Shown: positions 8,069-16,963, counted from the first letter of the stretch. The stretch is 39,420 nucleotides of DNA from Lachnoclostridium sp. UBA5890 (GCA_002431395.1 DJEU01000051.1:11352-50771), one strand, 5' to 3'. Made by a program: numbers and translations. The notes: generated by a model not told the origin, from the letters alone.

Positions 8069-9097
8069 ATGAAAATTATTGTAACCGGCGGTGCCGGATT
8101 TATCGGAGGTAACTTTGTACATCACATGGTGAATAAATATCCGGACTACGAGATCATTAACCTCGATCTTCTGACCTATGCCGGAAACCTCGAAACATTG
8201 AAACCAGTCGAAAATAAACCAAATTATAAATTTGTCCGCGGTGATATTGCAGACCGTAAATTTATCATGGATCTGTTTGAAAAAGAACGTCCGGATATGG
8301 TTGTGAATTTCGCAGCGGAAAGCCACGTGGACCGTTCCATCACGGACCCGGGAATCTTTGTGCAGACCAATGTGCTCGGAACCCAGGTGCTTTTGGATGC
8401 GTCCAAAGAATATGGAGTAAAGCGCTATCATCAGGTATCCACCGATGAAGTGTACGGTGATCTGCCACTTGACAGACCGGACCTCTTCTTCCGCGAAGAT
8501 ACACCAATCCACACATCCAGTCCGTATTCTTCGAGTAAGGCAAGTGCCGACCTTTTTGTACTTGCTTACCACCGCACCTATGGACTGCTGGTGACGATTT
8601 CCCGCTGTTCAAATAACTACGGACCATATCACTTCCCGGAGAAATTGATTCCACTTATTATTTCCCGCGCGCTGGCAGATGAAAAACTTCCGGTTTATGG
8701 AAAAGGTGAAAATGTGCGTGACTGGCTCCATGTATCGGATCACTGTGAAGCCATTGACCTGATTCTTCACAAAGGACGTGTCGGCGAAGTTTATAATGTC
8801 GGCGGCCACAATGAGCGTACCAATCTGGAAGTGGTTAAGACAATTTTAAAAGCACTCGATAAGCCGGAAAGTCTGATCGAATTTGTTACCGATCGTCCGG
8901 GACACGATCTCCGCTATGCGATCGATCCGACGAAATTGGAGACAGAACTTGGATGGAAACCAAAATATACGTTTGAGACAGGAATCAAACAGACGATTCA
9001 GTGGTATCTTGATAACAAAGAGTGGTGGCAGAATATTATCAGCGGCGAGTACGCGAATTATTTTGATAAAATGTATGGAAAGGAACTGGCAGAATGA
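8069..9097 (+). CDS. rfbB: dTDP-glucose 4,6-dehydratase
   Basis: Extended short-chain dehydrogenase of 342 residues that converts dTDP-glucose to dTDP-4-keto-6-deoxyglucose, the second step of dTDP-L-rhamnose synthesis. It shows the NAD-binding motif GGAGFIGG (7-14), the STDEVYGDL segment that carries the Asp-Glu dehydratase pair, and the catalytic Y153-x3-K157. RCSNNYGPYHFPEKLIP is a strong family signature. It overlaps rfbD by four bases (ATGA), so the two are translationally coupled. The partner genes rfbA and rfbC are not in this window. Confidence 0.96.
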   Translation: MKIIVTGGAGFIGGNFVHHMVNKYPDYEIINLDLLTYAGNLETLKPVENKPNYKFVRGDIADRKFIMDLFEKERPDMVVNFAAESHVDRSITDPGIFVQTNVLGTQVLLDASKEYGVKRYHQVSTDEVYGDLPLDRPDLFFREDTPIHTSSPYSSSKASADLFVLAYHRTYGLLVTISRCSNNYGPYHFPEKLIPLIISRALADEKLPVYGKGENVRDWLHVSDHCEAIDLILHKGRVGEVYNVGGHNERTNLEVVKTILKALDKPESLIEFVTDRPGHDLRYAIDPTKLETELGWKPKYTFETGIKQTIQWYLDNKEWWQNIISGEYANYFDKMYGKELAE

Positions 9098-9945
9098 AAG
9101 TTTTAGTAACCGGAGTCAAAGGACAACTGGGCTACGATGTTGTGCGTGAACTGCAAAAACGCGGACATGAGGCAGTCGGCGTGGATATTGACGAGATGGA
9201 TATTACCGATGCGTCAGCCGTAGAACGTGTCATGACAGAAGTACAGCCGGATGCGGTCATTCACTGTAGTGCCTATACTGCCGTTGACCGTGCAGAAGAA
9301 GAAATCGAGATCTGTCGCAGGGTCAATGTGGACGGCACAGAGAATATTGCTAAAATATGTAAAAAATTGAATTCCAAGATGCTATATCTGAGTACCGATT
9401 ATATCTTTTCCGGTGACGGTGAGAGACCGTGGGAGCCGGATGACGAGGCTTCGCCGCTCAATGCCTACGGACAGAGCAAATATGATGGAGAACTGGTGCT
9501 TAAAAAGTATGTGGAAAAATATTTTATTGTCCGCATTTCCTGGGTATTTGGAATCAATGGCAATAATTTCATCAAGACAATGCTCCGCCTCGGCCGTGAA
9601 AATGGTGCGGTGAAAGTAGTGGATGACCAGATTGGATCTCCGACCTATACGTATGATCTTGCGAGACTGCTTGTTGATATGATCCAAAGTGACCGCTATG
9701 GTGCTTATCATGCAACAAATGAAGGAATCTGCAGCTGGTATGAATTTGCCAAAGAAATCTTCCAAGCCGCCGGCATGGGTAACGTTTCTGTGACGCCGGT
9801 CAAAAGCGGAGAATTTCCGGTAAAGGCAAAACGGCCAAAAAACAGCCGGATGAGCAAAGAAAAACTCGTCGCAAACGGTTTTTCCCTGCTTCCGGCTTGG
9901 CAGGATGCAGTAGCACGATATATAAAAGAACTTAATTTATTGTAA
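9094..9945 (+). CDS. rfbD: dTDP-4-dehydrorhamnose reductase
   Basis: NAD(P)H-dependent reductase of 283 residues that makes dTDP-L-rhamnose, the donor for rhamnose-containing wall or capsule polymers. It shows the GVKGQLGYDV cofactor loop, STDYIFSG and the catalytic Y125-x3-K129 (YGQSK), and ends with the usual RPKNSRMSKEKL segment. ATG 9094 overlaps the rfbB stop. Its stop codon lies inside the left arm of the inverted repeat at 9939-9994. Confidence 0.96.
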   Translation: MKVLVTGVKGQLGYDVVRELQKRGHEAVGVDIDEMDITDASAVERVMTEVQPDAVIHCSAYTAVDRAEEEIEICRRVNVDGTENIAKICKKLNSKMLYLSTDYIFSGDGERPWEPDDEASPLNAYGQSKYDGELVLKKYVEKYFIVRISWVFGINGNNFIKTMLRLGRENGAVKVVDDQIGSPTYTYDLARLLVDMIQSDRYGAYHATNEGICSWYEFAKEIFQAAGMGNVSVTPVKSGEFPVKAKRPKNSRMSKEKLVANGFSLLPAWQDAVARYIKELNLL

Positions 9946-9994
9946 CTATTCAGGGCCGCTGTAAAGGCGGTGGGGAGTCCTGAATAGTTACAAT
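9939..9994. terminator. Bidirectional hairpin between rfbD and the penicillin-binding protein
   Basis: A 16-bp perfect inverted repeat, ATTGTAACTATTCAGG at 9939-9954 and CCTGAATAGTTACAAT at 9979-9994, encloses a second stem (CCGC 9956-9959 with GCGG 9967-9970). It sits where two genes converge and overlaps the rfbD stop. There is no clear T-tract on either side, so if it ends transcription it is not a textbook intrinsic terminator. Confidence 0.65.
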
Positions 9995-9996
9995 CA

Positions 9997-12417
9997 TCAA
10001 TGAATCGAACATGTTTCTTCCGGTACAGTTCCCTTGGCAAAATATTCTTTTTTGCTTCGGGAGCTGTAGTGGTTTTCAGCCAATGGTTTTCCGCATATGG
10101 TGCATATTCGCACAGAAACGACGGAAGATGGCATCGTGAATTTCGCTTTCTCATCTTTATGCTTTTTGCTTAATTTTTCCATAATCGCTTTCCAGATTGC
10201 CTTGTGGTAGGTCGTATTGCTCTGCTTTTCGCTGGCGTCATACCCGCCCCAGATTCCGGCAGTAAGATATGGCGTATAGCCGACAAACCACAAGTCTTTA
10301 TTTCCAGTGGAAGTTCCGGTTTTTCCGGCGACTGGCACATTGATTCCACTTAATTTTACAGCGGTTCCGGTGCCTGAATTTACGACATCCTGCATTGCGC
10401 TTGTGAGCAGGAATGCAGTCGAATCTTTCATGACCTGCTTGCTGGAAGACGTTGTGACGACCGTTACATCCTCGCCTTTTTTGTTTTGTGTCTTTGTGAC
10501 AACCGGTGTTTTGTCGAGCAGAACATTGCCGTCGTGGTCAATGATCTTTGTGTAAAACGTTGCTTTATTGTACACACCGCCATTGGCAATGCTTGCGAAA
10601 GCGGTGGTCAGTTCGAGGTTTGAAACTCCTTTTGTCAGACCACCGAGTGCCATCGGCAGGGAAATGTCGCTGTATATCTTTCCGCTTGCATCCGTGTAAC
10701 TTTCTACCAGAGAAGTAAACCCAAGATTTAACAAATAGTCGTACGCAACTTTCGGAGTTACCTGCTCCAATGTTTTGACCGCGATCACATTCATGGAATC
10801 GGCGATCGCTTTGCGAATCGTTACAGTGCCGCGGTAACCGCGATACCAGTTTTTGACAAGACGCTTTGTGCCCGGATAATAATACGGCTCGTCCTTTTGC
10901 TGGGTTGCCAGGGTCATACCGGAAGTATCAAGAGCCGGCAGATACGTAGAAAGGATCTTGTACGTGGAACCCGGCTGGCGGAGTGACGTGCTGGCGCGGT
11001 TCAGAGTACGACTGGCAGTCTTTTCGCCGCGGCCGCCACAGATGGCCTTAACCTGTCCTGTCGTCTGATCCATCACAACAAAGGAAACCTGTGGCTGGAT
11101 GACAAAGTCGATCTTTTCGCCCTCCACCTGGCATCCGGAGCCTTTTGACATTGCTTTTTTGTATACTTTAATATACTGCCTGGCTTTCTTTTTGTCGGTA
11201 TAATAAAGCGGGATTTTTTTCTTTTTTTTCTTGGTAAACCAGTTTTTCATCGTTCCGGCATTGTAATTGTGGGCAACCCCTTCGGCATCGGTTACAGTAA
11301 GCTGGTAACTGAGCTGATAGGTGGAGCCTGCCGGATAATACGAAGGATTGTTGATCACATTGTCACAGACTTTCTGAATCGAAGCATCCTGTGTGGTATA
11401 AATTGTGAGACCGCCGCGGTACAGGGCATTGTAGGCCTGCGTTTCTGTGTAACCGAGTTCATTTTTCATATCCGAAATAACTTGATCGATCAAAGCATCT
11501 GTAAAATACGAAGTTGTTGTCTGTGCGGCTGTAGTTTCTTTATTTACGGCTTTGATGCGGGCGTACACCTTGTCATTCATGGCTTTTTCATATTCGTCGG
11601 AAGTGATGTAGCCCTGATCTTTCATATAAGAAAGAATGGTTGTCCGCTTTTTGGCATTTCGTTTCGGGTGCGTGATCGGATTGTAGCCGGCAGGATTCTG
11701 CGTGATTCCTGCGAGGACGGCGGATTCTGAGATAGTAAGTTCCGATACATCTTTGTCAAAATAACGTTTGGCCGCAGCCTGAACACCAAGAGTATTCTGC
11801 CCGAGGTTGATCGTGTTCAGATAATACTCGAGGATCTGTTCTTTTGTCAGACGGTTTTCGAGCTGGATGGCGAGGTACTGTTCCTGCACTTTTCGTTCCA
11901 GTTTTTGAGCGAAAGTCGGTTCTTCGCCCCCATTGAAAACCTGATTTTTCAAAAGTTGCTGTGTGAGTGTACTGGCACCCTGATGAAATTCTCCACCATT
12001 GGTCAGCCCGCTGAATGTCGCACGGAAAATTCCCTGTAGATCGATTCCGTCGTGAACCCAGAAGCGTTCGTCTTCGATGGCGACGAAGGCATTTTGCAGG
12101 TGCTTCGGAATGATATCGAGCGTCGCATACTGGCGGTTTGCCTCTTTTCCTACGAGAGTCTGGATGGTCTTTCCCTTGCTATTTAATATGGTTGTTGCAT
12201 AACCATCCGGGATGACGTTGATGGTGTCGATGCTCGGAGCGGTTTCCATCAATCCGTTTACGATGCCGGACACGCCGCTGAGTGCGACGGCGGCGATCAC
12301 GACTAGGGAAATGAGAATAACTCTTAGTGCCATAACTTTGCATTTATTCAAACGGTGAGTGGCAGGTGATTTCAATTTTCTCGCCCGCTCAACCGTATTT
12401 CTTCGGGTAAAATTCAT
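9997..12417 (-). CDS. Class A penicillin-binding protein (PBP1A-like)
   Basis: Bifunctional peptidoglycan synthase, 806 residues from the chosen start, anchored in the membrane with its catalytic part outside. A basic cytoplasmic tail precedes one transmembrane helix (MALRVILISLVVIAAVALSG). The GT51 glycosyltransferase domain has catalytic Glu115 in EDERFWVHDG and the QGASTLTQQLLKN motif. The transpeptidase domain has S484-TYK, S541-MN and K699-TG. The C-terminus has CTICGKP and a final cysteine near the end. The frame extends to a TTG at 12450, but ATG 12417 has AAGGAAGG at good spacing. It is the only minus-strand gene seen. Confidence 0.94.
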   Translation of the reverse strand: MNFTRRNTVERARKLKSPATHRLNKCKVMALRVILISLVVIAAVALSGVSGIVNGLMETAPSIDTINVIPDGYATTILNSKGKTIQTLVGKEANRQYATLDIIPKHLQNAFVAIEDERFWVHDGIDLQGIFRATFSGLTNGGEFHQGASTLTQQLLKNQVFNGGEEPTFAQKLERKVQEQYLAIQLENRLTKEQILEYYLNTINLGQNTLGVQAAAKRYFDKDVSELTISESAVLAGITQNPAGYNPITHPKRNAKKRTTILSYMKDQGYITSDEYEKAMNDKVYARIKAVNKETTAAQTTTSYFTDALIDQVISDMKNELGYTETQAYNALYRGGLTIYTTQDASIQKVCDNVINNPSYYPAGSTYQLSYQLTVTDAEGVAHNYNAGTMKNWFTKKKKKKIPLYYTDKKKARQYIKVYKKAMSKGSGCQVEGEKIDFVIQPQVSFVVMDQTTGQVKAICGGRGEKTASRTLNRASTSLRQPGSTYKILSTYLPALDTSGMTLATQQKDEPYYYPGTKRLVKNWYRGYRGTVTIRKAIADSMNVIAVKTLEQVTPKVAYDYLLNLGFTSLVESYTDASGKIYSDISLPMALGGLTKGVSNLELTTAFASIANGGVYNKATFYTKIIDHDGNVLLDKTPVVTKTQNKKGEDVTVVTTSSSKQVMKDSTAFLLTSAMQDVVNSGTGTAVKLSGINVPVAGKTGTSTGNKDLWFVGYTPYLTAGIWGGYDASEKQSNTTYHKAIWKAIMEKLSKKHKDEKAKFTMPSSVVSVRICTICGKPLAENHYSSRSKKEYFAKGTVPEETCSIH

Positions 12418-12478
12418 AGAAAATATCCTTCCTTTCTGAATTTTTTTCAATCCTTTTCTTATAGTATACCAAAAAGTC

Positions 12479-12507
12479 TTGCAAAGGGAAAGAAAAATTA
12501 GTACACT
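12479..12507 (+). promoter_or_regulatory. Possible promoter of the yigZ operon
   Basis: TTGCAA at 12479-12484 and TACACT at 12502-12507 are separated by 17 bases. TTGCAA is its own reverse complement, so it might also serve the divergent penicillin-binding protein gene, where TATACT and TATAAG on the minus strand are possible but poorly spaced -10 boxes. Confidence 0.35.
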
Positions 12508-12530
12508 ATTGTAAAAGGGGCGAAAGGATA

Positions 12531-13169
12531 ATGGAAATGCCAGAAGCGATAAAGATGATATATCAGGGCGGAAGTGCCGAAGTAATTGAAAAGAAATCCC
12601 GGTTTATCGGAGAAATATATCCCATCGGATCGGAGGAAGAAGCGCAGAATATCGTAAACCGGATCCGAAAAAAACATTATGATGCCAGACACCATTGTTT
12701 CGCGTATGTGCTCGGTGAGAAAAATGAAGTGGAGCGCTGCAGCGATGACGGCGAGCCGTCGGGAACCGCGGGACGGCCGATGTTAGATTTGCTTGTCGGG
12801 GCCGGGGTGCACGATGCTCTTGCTGTCGTGACGAGATATTTTGGTGGTACGCTGCTCGGAACCGGCGGCCTTGTGCGGGCGTATTCGGCGGCGACGAAAG
12901 AAGCGCTTGAAAACTGCGAGATCCGCCAGAAGGAAGTCGGGTACCGTATGACGATAGGCACGGATTATGTGGATCTTGGAAAAATCCAATATTTGGCAGC
13001 TGCCAGAGAACTAAAAGAAGAAAATGTCGATTATGGGGAAAATGTGTCGATTACGTATGAGGTCCCTGAGACGGAAATCGATGCCTTTGAAAAAGAACTG
13101 GTTGACAAAACCGGTGGAAAATGTAAGATAGATAGAGGAAGTAAAATATGGATCTACTCGAATATATGA
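12531..13169 (+). CDS. yigZ: YigZ/IMPACT family protein
   Basis: Conserved 212-residue protein of the UPF0029/IMPACT family. The N-terminal domain shows the family signatures KKSRFIGEIYPI, DARHHCFAYVLG, CSDDGEPSGTAGRPM and VVTRYFGGTLLGTGGLVRAYS. The C-terminal ~70 residues form the ferredoxin-like domain. Bacterial members are thought to act around ribosomes or RNA, but no firm reaction is established. ATG 12531 follows GAAAGGA; a second ATG six bases on is possible. It overlaps rarA by 22 bases and heads a tight run of genes ending at yajC. Confidence 0.92.
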   Translation: MEMPEAIKMIYQGGSAEVIEKKSRFIGEIYPIGSEEEAQNIVNRIRKKHYDARHHCFAYVLGEKNEVERCSDDGEPSGTAGRPMLDLLVGAGVHDALAVVTRYFGGTLLGTGGLVRAYSAATKEALENCEIRQKEVGYRMTIGTDYVDLGKIQYLAAARELKEENVDYGENVSITYEVPETEIDAFEKELVDKTGGKCKIDRGSKIWIYSNI

Positions 13170-14491
13170 ATGAAATGAATAAAGAAAAAGAGTCTCCGCT
13201 GGCTTCGCGCCTTCGTCCGACGACGTTAGATGAAGTGGTGGGGCAGGAGCACATCATTGGGAAGGATAAATTATTATACCGCGCAATCAAGGCGGATAAA
13301 CTGAGTTCTATCCTATTATATGGTCCTCCCGGAACGGGAAAGACGACACTTGCCAAAGTGATCGCAGCGACGACAAAAGCGGAATTTTTACAGATCAATG
13401 CGACATCTGCCGGAAAAAAGGACATGGAAGAAGTGGTCGCAAAAGCGAAGGAAAACCGCGGAATGTACGGCAAAAAAACGATTTTGTTTATCGACGAGAT
13501 TCATCGTTTCAATAAAGGCCAGCAGGATTATCTGCTTCCGTTTGTCGAAGACGGAACGATCATTTTGATCGGGGCAACGACGGAAAATCCGTATTTTGAG
13601 GTAAATGGAGCGTTGATTTCCCGCTCCATCATTTTTGAACTGCATCCGCTTTCCAAAGAAAATATCAAAGCCCTTTTGACACGGGCGGTTACCGACGTGG
13701 AAAAAGGATTGGGCAGCTATCATGCTATAATTGATGAAGAGGCGCTTTCTTTTCTTGCTGAGATCAGCGGCGGAGATGCCCGCATGGCGCTCAATGCGAT
13801 CGAACTTGGTGTCCTCACGACACCGCGTGGCGAGGACGGAAAGGTGCATATTACGCTGGAAGTGGCGCAGGAATGTATCCAGAAGCGCACGATCCGCTAT
13901 GATAAGACCGGAGACAATCATTACGATACGATTTCCGCGTTTATCAAAAGTATGCGGGGATCTGACCCGGATGCGGCGGTATATTATCTGGCGCGGATGC
14001 TTTATGCCGGCGAAGATATCCGCTTTATCGCGCGCCGCATCATGATCTGTGCGGCGGAAGACGTGTCCAATGCGGATCCACAGGCGCTTGTCGTGGCGAC
14101 GGCGGCATCGCAGGCAGTCATGCAGCTTGGTATGCCGGAAGCCCGGATTATCCTTGCGCAGGCGGCGACGTATGTGGCGTGCGCACCAAAGAGCAATTCG
14201 GCGATTATGGCGATTGATGGTGCGATGGAATTTGTGAAGGCGCATCCCGATTACAAAATTCCTTCCTATTTACAAGACGCACATTACAAAGGGGCAGCCA
14301 AACTGGGACATGGAATCGGTTACAAATACGCCCACGATTACAAAAACCATTATGCCAGACAGCAATATCTGCCGGATGCCTGCAAAGACATGCATTTTTA
14401 CAACCTGTCAGAACAGGGCTATGAAAAGCAGTTAAAGGAACATTTGACACGCATCCGCAGAGAAAGTGAGGAAGACAATGACGGACAATAA
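13148..14491 (+). CDS. rarA: Replication-associated recombination protein A (RarA/MgsA)
   Basis: AAA+ ATPase of 447 residues related to clamp loaders and RuvB, which acts at stalled replication forks and single-stranded gaps. The start SPLASRLRPTTLDEVVGQEH is diagnostic. Walker A is GPPGTGKTT (59-67), Walker B is LFIDEIHRFN (D116, E117), and GATTENPYFEVN is sensor 1. The C-terminal tetramerisation region (GMPEARIILAQAATYVA, KSNSA, YLQDAHY, GHGIGYKYAHDY) is complete. ATG 13148 follows AGAGGAAG and lies inside the end of yigZ in another frame. It overlaps the next gene by 14 bases. Confidence 0.95.
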   Translation: MDLLEYMNEMNKEKESPLASRLRPTTLDEVVGQEHIIGKDKLLYRAIKADKLSSILLYGPPGTGKTTLAKVIAATTKAEFLQINATSAGKKDMEEVVAKAKENRGMYGKKTILFIDEIHRFNKGQQDYLLPFVEDGTIILIGATTENPYFEVNGALISRSIIFELHPLSKENIKALLTRAVTDVEKGLGSYHAIIDEEALSFLAEISGGDARMALNAIELGVLTTPRGEDGKVHITLEVAQECIQKRTIRYDKTGDNHYDTISAFIKSMRGSDPDAAVYYLARMLYAGEDIRFIARRIMICAAEDVSNADPQALVVATAASQAVMQLGMPEARIILAQAATYVACAPKSNSAIMAIDGAMEFVKAHPDYKIPSYLQDAHYKGAAKLGHGIGYKYAHDYKNHYARQQYLPDACKDMHFYNLSEQGYEKQLKEHLTRIRRESEEDNDGQ

Positions 14492-14732
14492 GAAAAAAAC
14501 AAAAAGCAGATATCCGAAATCCATCCGAATTATCGCGATGGTGGGTATTATTCTTTTGCTTGCACTATATATTATTACACTGATTGCGGCACTGACGACA
14601 TCACCACAGGCAGCAGGATTGTTTAAAGCCTGCCTCGGAGCATCCATTTTGCTCCCACTCGTGCTTTGGAGTTATCTTCGTATCGCAATCTTATTGACAC
14701 CAAAAAAAGATAAAGGAGAAGACAATGTTTGA
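14478..14732 (+). CDS. Small two-helix membrane protein, unknown function
   Basis: An 84-residue protein with a basic N-terminus (TDNKKKTKSRYPKS), a first membrane helix (IIAMVGIILLLALYIITLIA), a short loop, and a second helix (CLGASILLPLVLWSYLRIAILL) before a charged tail. ATG 14478 follows GAGGAAG; a GTG at 14466 in the same frame is a weaker choice. It overlaps rarA by 14 bases and tgt by eight, so it belongs to this operon. I recognise no characterised family. Confidence 0.8.
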   Translation: MTDNKKKTKSRYPKSIRIIAMVGIILLLALYIITLIAALTTSPQAAGLFKACLGASILLPLVLWSYLRIAILLTPKKDKGEDNV

Positions 14733-15858
14733 GATAAAAGCCAGAGAGGGAAAAGCGCGGAGTGGAACTTTTCACACGCCGCATGGGGATATCCAGACTC
14801 CCGTATTTATGAATGTAGGAACTGTCGCAGCGATCAAAGGTGCTGTGTCTACGATGGATCTTAAGGAAATCGGAACGCAGGTAGAGCTTTCCAATACGTA
14901 TCATCTTCATGTGAGACCGGGGGATGACGTCGTCCGAAAAATGGGCGGCCTTCACAAATTTATGAACTGGGATCGTCCGATCCTCACGGATTCCGGCGGA
15001 TTTCAGGTATTTTCTTTAGCAGGACTCCGCAAGATTAAAGAGGAAGGCGTTTATTTTAATTCGCATATTGACGGCCGAAAGATTTTCATGGGACCGGAGG
15101 AAAGTATGCGGATTCAGTCGAATCTGGGATCGACGATCGCCATGGCATTTGACGAATGTGCGCCCCATCCGGCGACACGCGAGTATATGGAAGCGTCCGT
15201 CGCGCGTACAACACGTTGGCTGGAACGCTGCAAACGTGAGATGGATCGGTTAAATTCCCTTCCGGATACGATCAATAAAGAGCAGATGCTTTTTGGAATC
15301 AATCAGGGAGGAACGTTTGAAGACATCCGTATTGAACATGCACAGCGGATTTCCGAATTGGATCTGCCGGGCTATTCCATCGGCGGACTGGCTGTCGGCG
15401 AGAGCCATGAAGAGATGTATCGCATTCTTGATGAAGTTGTGCCGCATCTTCCGGACAACAAACCGAGATATCTGATGGGAGTCGGAACGCCGGCGAACAT
15501 TTTGGAAAGTGTCGAGCGCGGTGTGGATTTCTTTGATTGTGTATATCCGGCGCGAAATGGCCGTCATGGACACGCCTACACCAACTTTGGAAAGATGAAT
15601 CTGATGAACAAACGCTTTGAACTGGACGAGCGTCCGATCGAGGAAGGATGCCAGTGTCCGGCGTGCCGCCACTACTCGCGTGCCTACATCCGACACCTGC
15701 TCAAAGCAAAAGAAATGTTAGGACTTCGATTATTGGTCTTGCATAATCTTTATTTTTATAATACAATGATGAGTGAGATTCGCGATGCGATTGAAGAAAA
15801 TCGTTTTCAAGAATATAAAAAGAAAAAATTGGATTCGATGGAATCTAATGAATACTAA
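14725..15858 (+). CDS. tgt: Queuine tRNA-ribosyltransferase
   Basis: tRNA-guanine transglycosylase of 377 residues that exchanges the wobble guanine of GUN anticodon tRNAs for preQ1 in the queuosine pathway. It has the TIM-barrel signatures LSNTYHLHVRPG and DSGGFQVFSL, the nucleophile Asp271 in DCVYPARNGRHG, and a zinc site CQCPACRHYSRAYIRHL with a later histidine in LLVLHN. ATG 14725 follows AAAGGAGA and overlaps the membrane protein gene. tgt followed by yajC is a common bacterial arrangement; queA is not nearby. Confidence 0.97.
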   Translation: MFEIKAREGKARSGTFHTPHGDIQTPVFMNVGTVAAIKGAVSTMDLKEIGTQVELSNTYHLHVRPGDDVVRKMGGLHKFMNWDRPILTDSGGFQVFSLAGLRKIKEEGVYFNSHIDGRKIFMGPEESMRIQSNLGSTIAMAFDECAPHPATREYMEASVARTTRWLERCKREMDRLNSLPDTINKEQMLFGINQGGTFEDIRIEHAQRISELDLPGYSIGGLAVGESHEEMYRILDEVVPHLPDNKPRYLMGVGTPANILESVERGVDFFDCVYPARNGRHGHAYTNFGKMNLMNKRFELDERPIEEGCQCPACRHYSRAYIRHLLKAKEMLGLRLLVLHNLYFYNTMMSEIRDAIEENRFQEYKKKKLDSMESNEY

Positions 15859-15887
15859 GTCTCGTAACAGAGCCAGGAGGTAAAGAA

Positions 15888-16163
15888 ATGGGAACAGTTG
15901 GAATGATTATTTATATCGTAGTTATCATCGGTGTATTTTGGCTGATTGCGATCCGACCACAGAAAAAACAGGAAAAAGAACATCAGGCATTGATCGGTGG
16001 TCTTGCTGTAGGTGACAGTATCCTGACAACAAGCGGATTTTATGGCGTCGTGATCGACATGCCGGACGATAATGTTGTGATCGTAGAATTTGGAAACAAC
16101 AAAAACTGCCGTATCCCTATGAAAAAGGATGCGATCGTAGAAGTACAGAAAGCAGAAGAGTAG
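15888..16163 (+). CDS. yajC: Preprotein translocase subunit YajC
   Basis: Small Sec-associated membrane protein of 91 residues. One N-terminal transmembrane helix (IIYIVVIIGVFWLIAIRPQ) is followed by the family signature RPQKKQEKEHQALIGGLAVGDSILTTSG cut here as RPQKKQEKEHQ and GDSILTTSGFYG, then a small cytoplasmic domain. YajC associates with SecDF in the translocase; secDF is not present downstream, where a terminator and the AT-rich gene pair follow instead. ATG 15888 follows AGGAGG. Confidence 0.94.
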   Translation: MGTVGMIIYIVVIIGVFWLIAIRPQKKQEKEHQALIGGLAVGDSILTTSGFYGVVIDMPDDNVVIVEFGNNKNCRIPMKKDAIVEVQKAEE

Positions 16164-16169
16164 AAAAAG

Positions 16170-16205
16170 AAGGAGACAGTCTGGTGAGAACCGCTGTCTC
16201 CTTTT
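16170..16205 (+). terminator. Rho-independent terminator after yajC
   Basis: AAGGAGACAG at 16170-16179 pairs perfectly with CTGTCTCCTT at 16194-16203 around a 14-base loop, followed by further T. It closes the yigZ-yajC gene run. Confidence 0.85.
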
Positions 16206-16227
16206 GCAATAAATTTAATAAAATGTC

Positions 16228-16256
16228 TTGACGGTAATTCATATTTAAAGTAAACT
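16228..16256 (+). promoter_or_regulatory. Promoter of the Panacea-like gene pair
   Basis: TTGACG at 16228-16233 and TAAACT at 16251-16256 have an ideal 17-base spacer. It lies between the yajC terminator and the first gene of the pair, so the pair is an independent transcription unit. Confidence 0.65.
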
Positions 16257-16287
16257 AATATGAAAATATATTTTTGGAGGGATAATT

Positions 16288-16944
16288 GTGATTTATTCAA
16301 ATGAAAGAAAATTGTGTTTGAGTGGATGGTTCAAAGAAAATAGTGAAAAATCCTATAGCAAATCATTAAAACTGCAAAAATTCCTTCTTTTATATGAAGC
16401 GTTTGCAAAAACATCGGGAGAAAAAACGGATTTTAGTCATTTGCGTGGATATAAAAAGGGACCGGTGTTTAGTAATGTGTGGGGAGATTATACAAAAGAG
16501 AGAACGGCCTTTGATGCAGCTGCCATGAAAACATATGAAGCGAAGAAAGATAGTGTGAATGAGACAAGAGCCAAAAAGTGTGGTTTTATTGTTGAAACAA
16601 TGACGGAAGAAGAACTGTCGGAATTAACACATAAGATGAATCTTTGGAATTCAAAGAAAGCCAGGATAATGAGTGGAGAATACAATGTGAATTTGGATGA
16701 AAAGGATTTTAATGAAGATGACAAAAAAATGATTCAGCTATTAGATTCTATGTATCCGATTGAAATGATTGAAAATAGTATTGTTGTGGATCTGGATAAA
16801 AATTATTTTGTTTTTTCTAAAGAAGATTCTGTCAAGTTGACAGAGGAACATTTCGATACATTGATGCTATTGTCAGAGAGAGAAACTCTACACAATCCTG
16901 TTTATGTTGATATTGATTCAGAGGGAAGGCTGCTAATTGATTAG
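16288..16944 (+). CDS. Panacea (DUF4065/SocA-like) domain protein, putative antitoxin
   Basis: A 218-residue protein. Its N-terminal third has the pattern of the Panacea domain: SLKLQKFLLLYEAFA (residues about 26-40) followed by LRGYKKGPVFSNVWGDY, matching the usual LKLQKLLYY...WKYGPV...VY layout. The Panacea domain is known as the neutralising part of many toxin-antitoxin pairs and of the ClpXP adaptor SocA. The C-terminal half is acidic and has no motif I recognise. GTG 16288 follows GGAGG at 16276-16280. The next gene starts 19 bases after the stop. The gene is visibly richer in A and T than its neighbours, which suggests horizontal gain. The antitoxin role is inferred from domain and context. 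Confidence 0.65.
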   Translation: MIYSNERKLCLSGWFKENSEKSYSKSLKLQKFLLLYEAFAKTSGEKTDFSHLRGYKKGPVFSNVWGDYTKERTAFDAAAMKTYEAKKDSVNETRAKKCGFIVETMTEEELSELTHKMNLWNSKKARIMSGEYNVNLDEKDFNEDDKKMIQLLDSMYPIEMIENSIVVDLDKNYFVFSKEDSVKLTEEHFDTLMLLSERETLHNPVYVDIDSEGRLLID

Positions 16945-16963
16945 CAAAAGGGATGTTATCAGA

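Noticed and set aside
12418..12450. Longer N-terminus of the penicillin-binding protein from a TTG
   Set aside because: The ATG at 12417 has a good ribosome binding site; the TTG does not.
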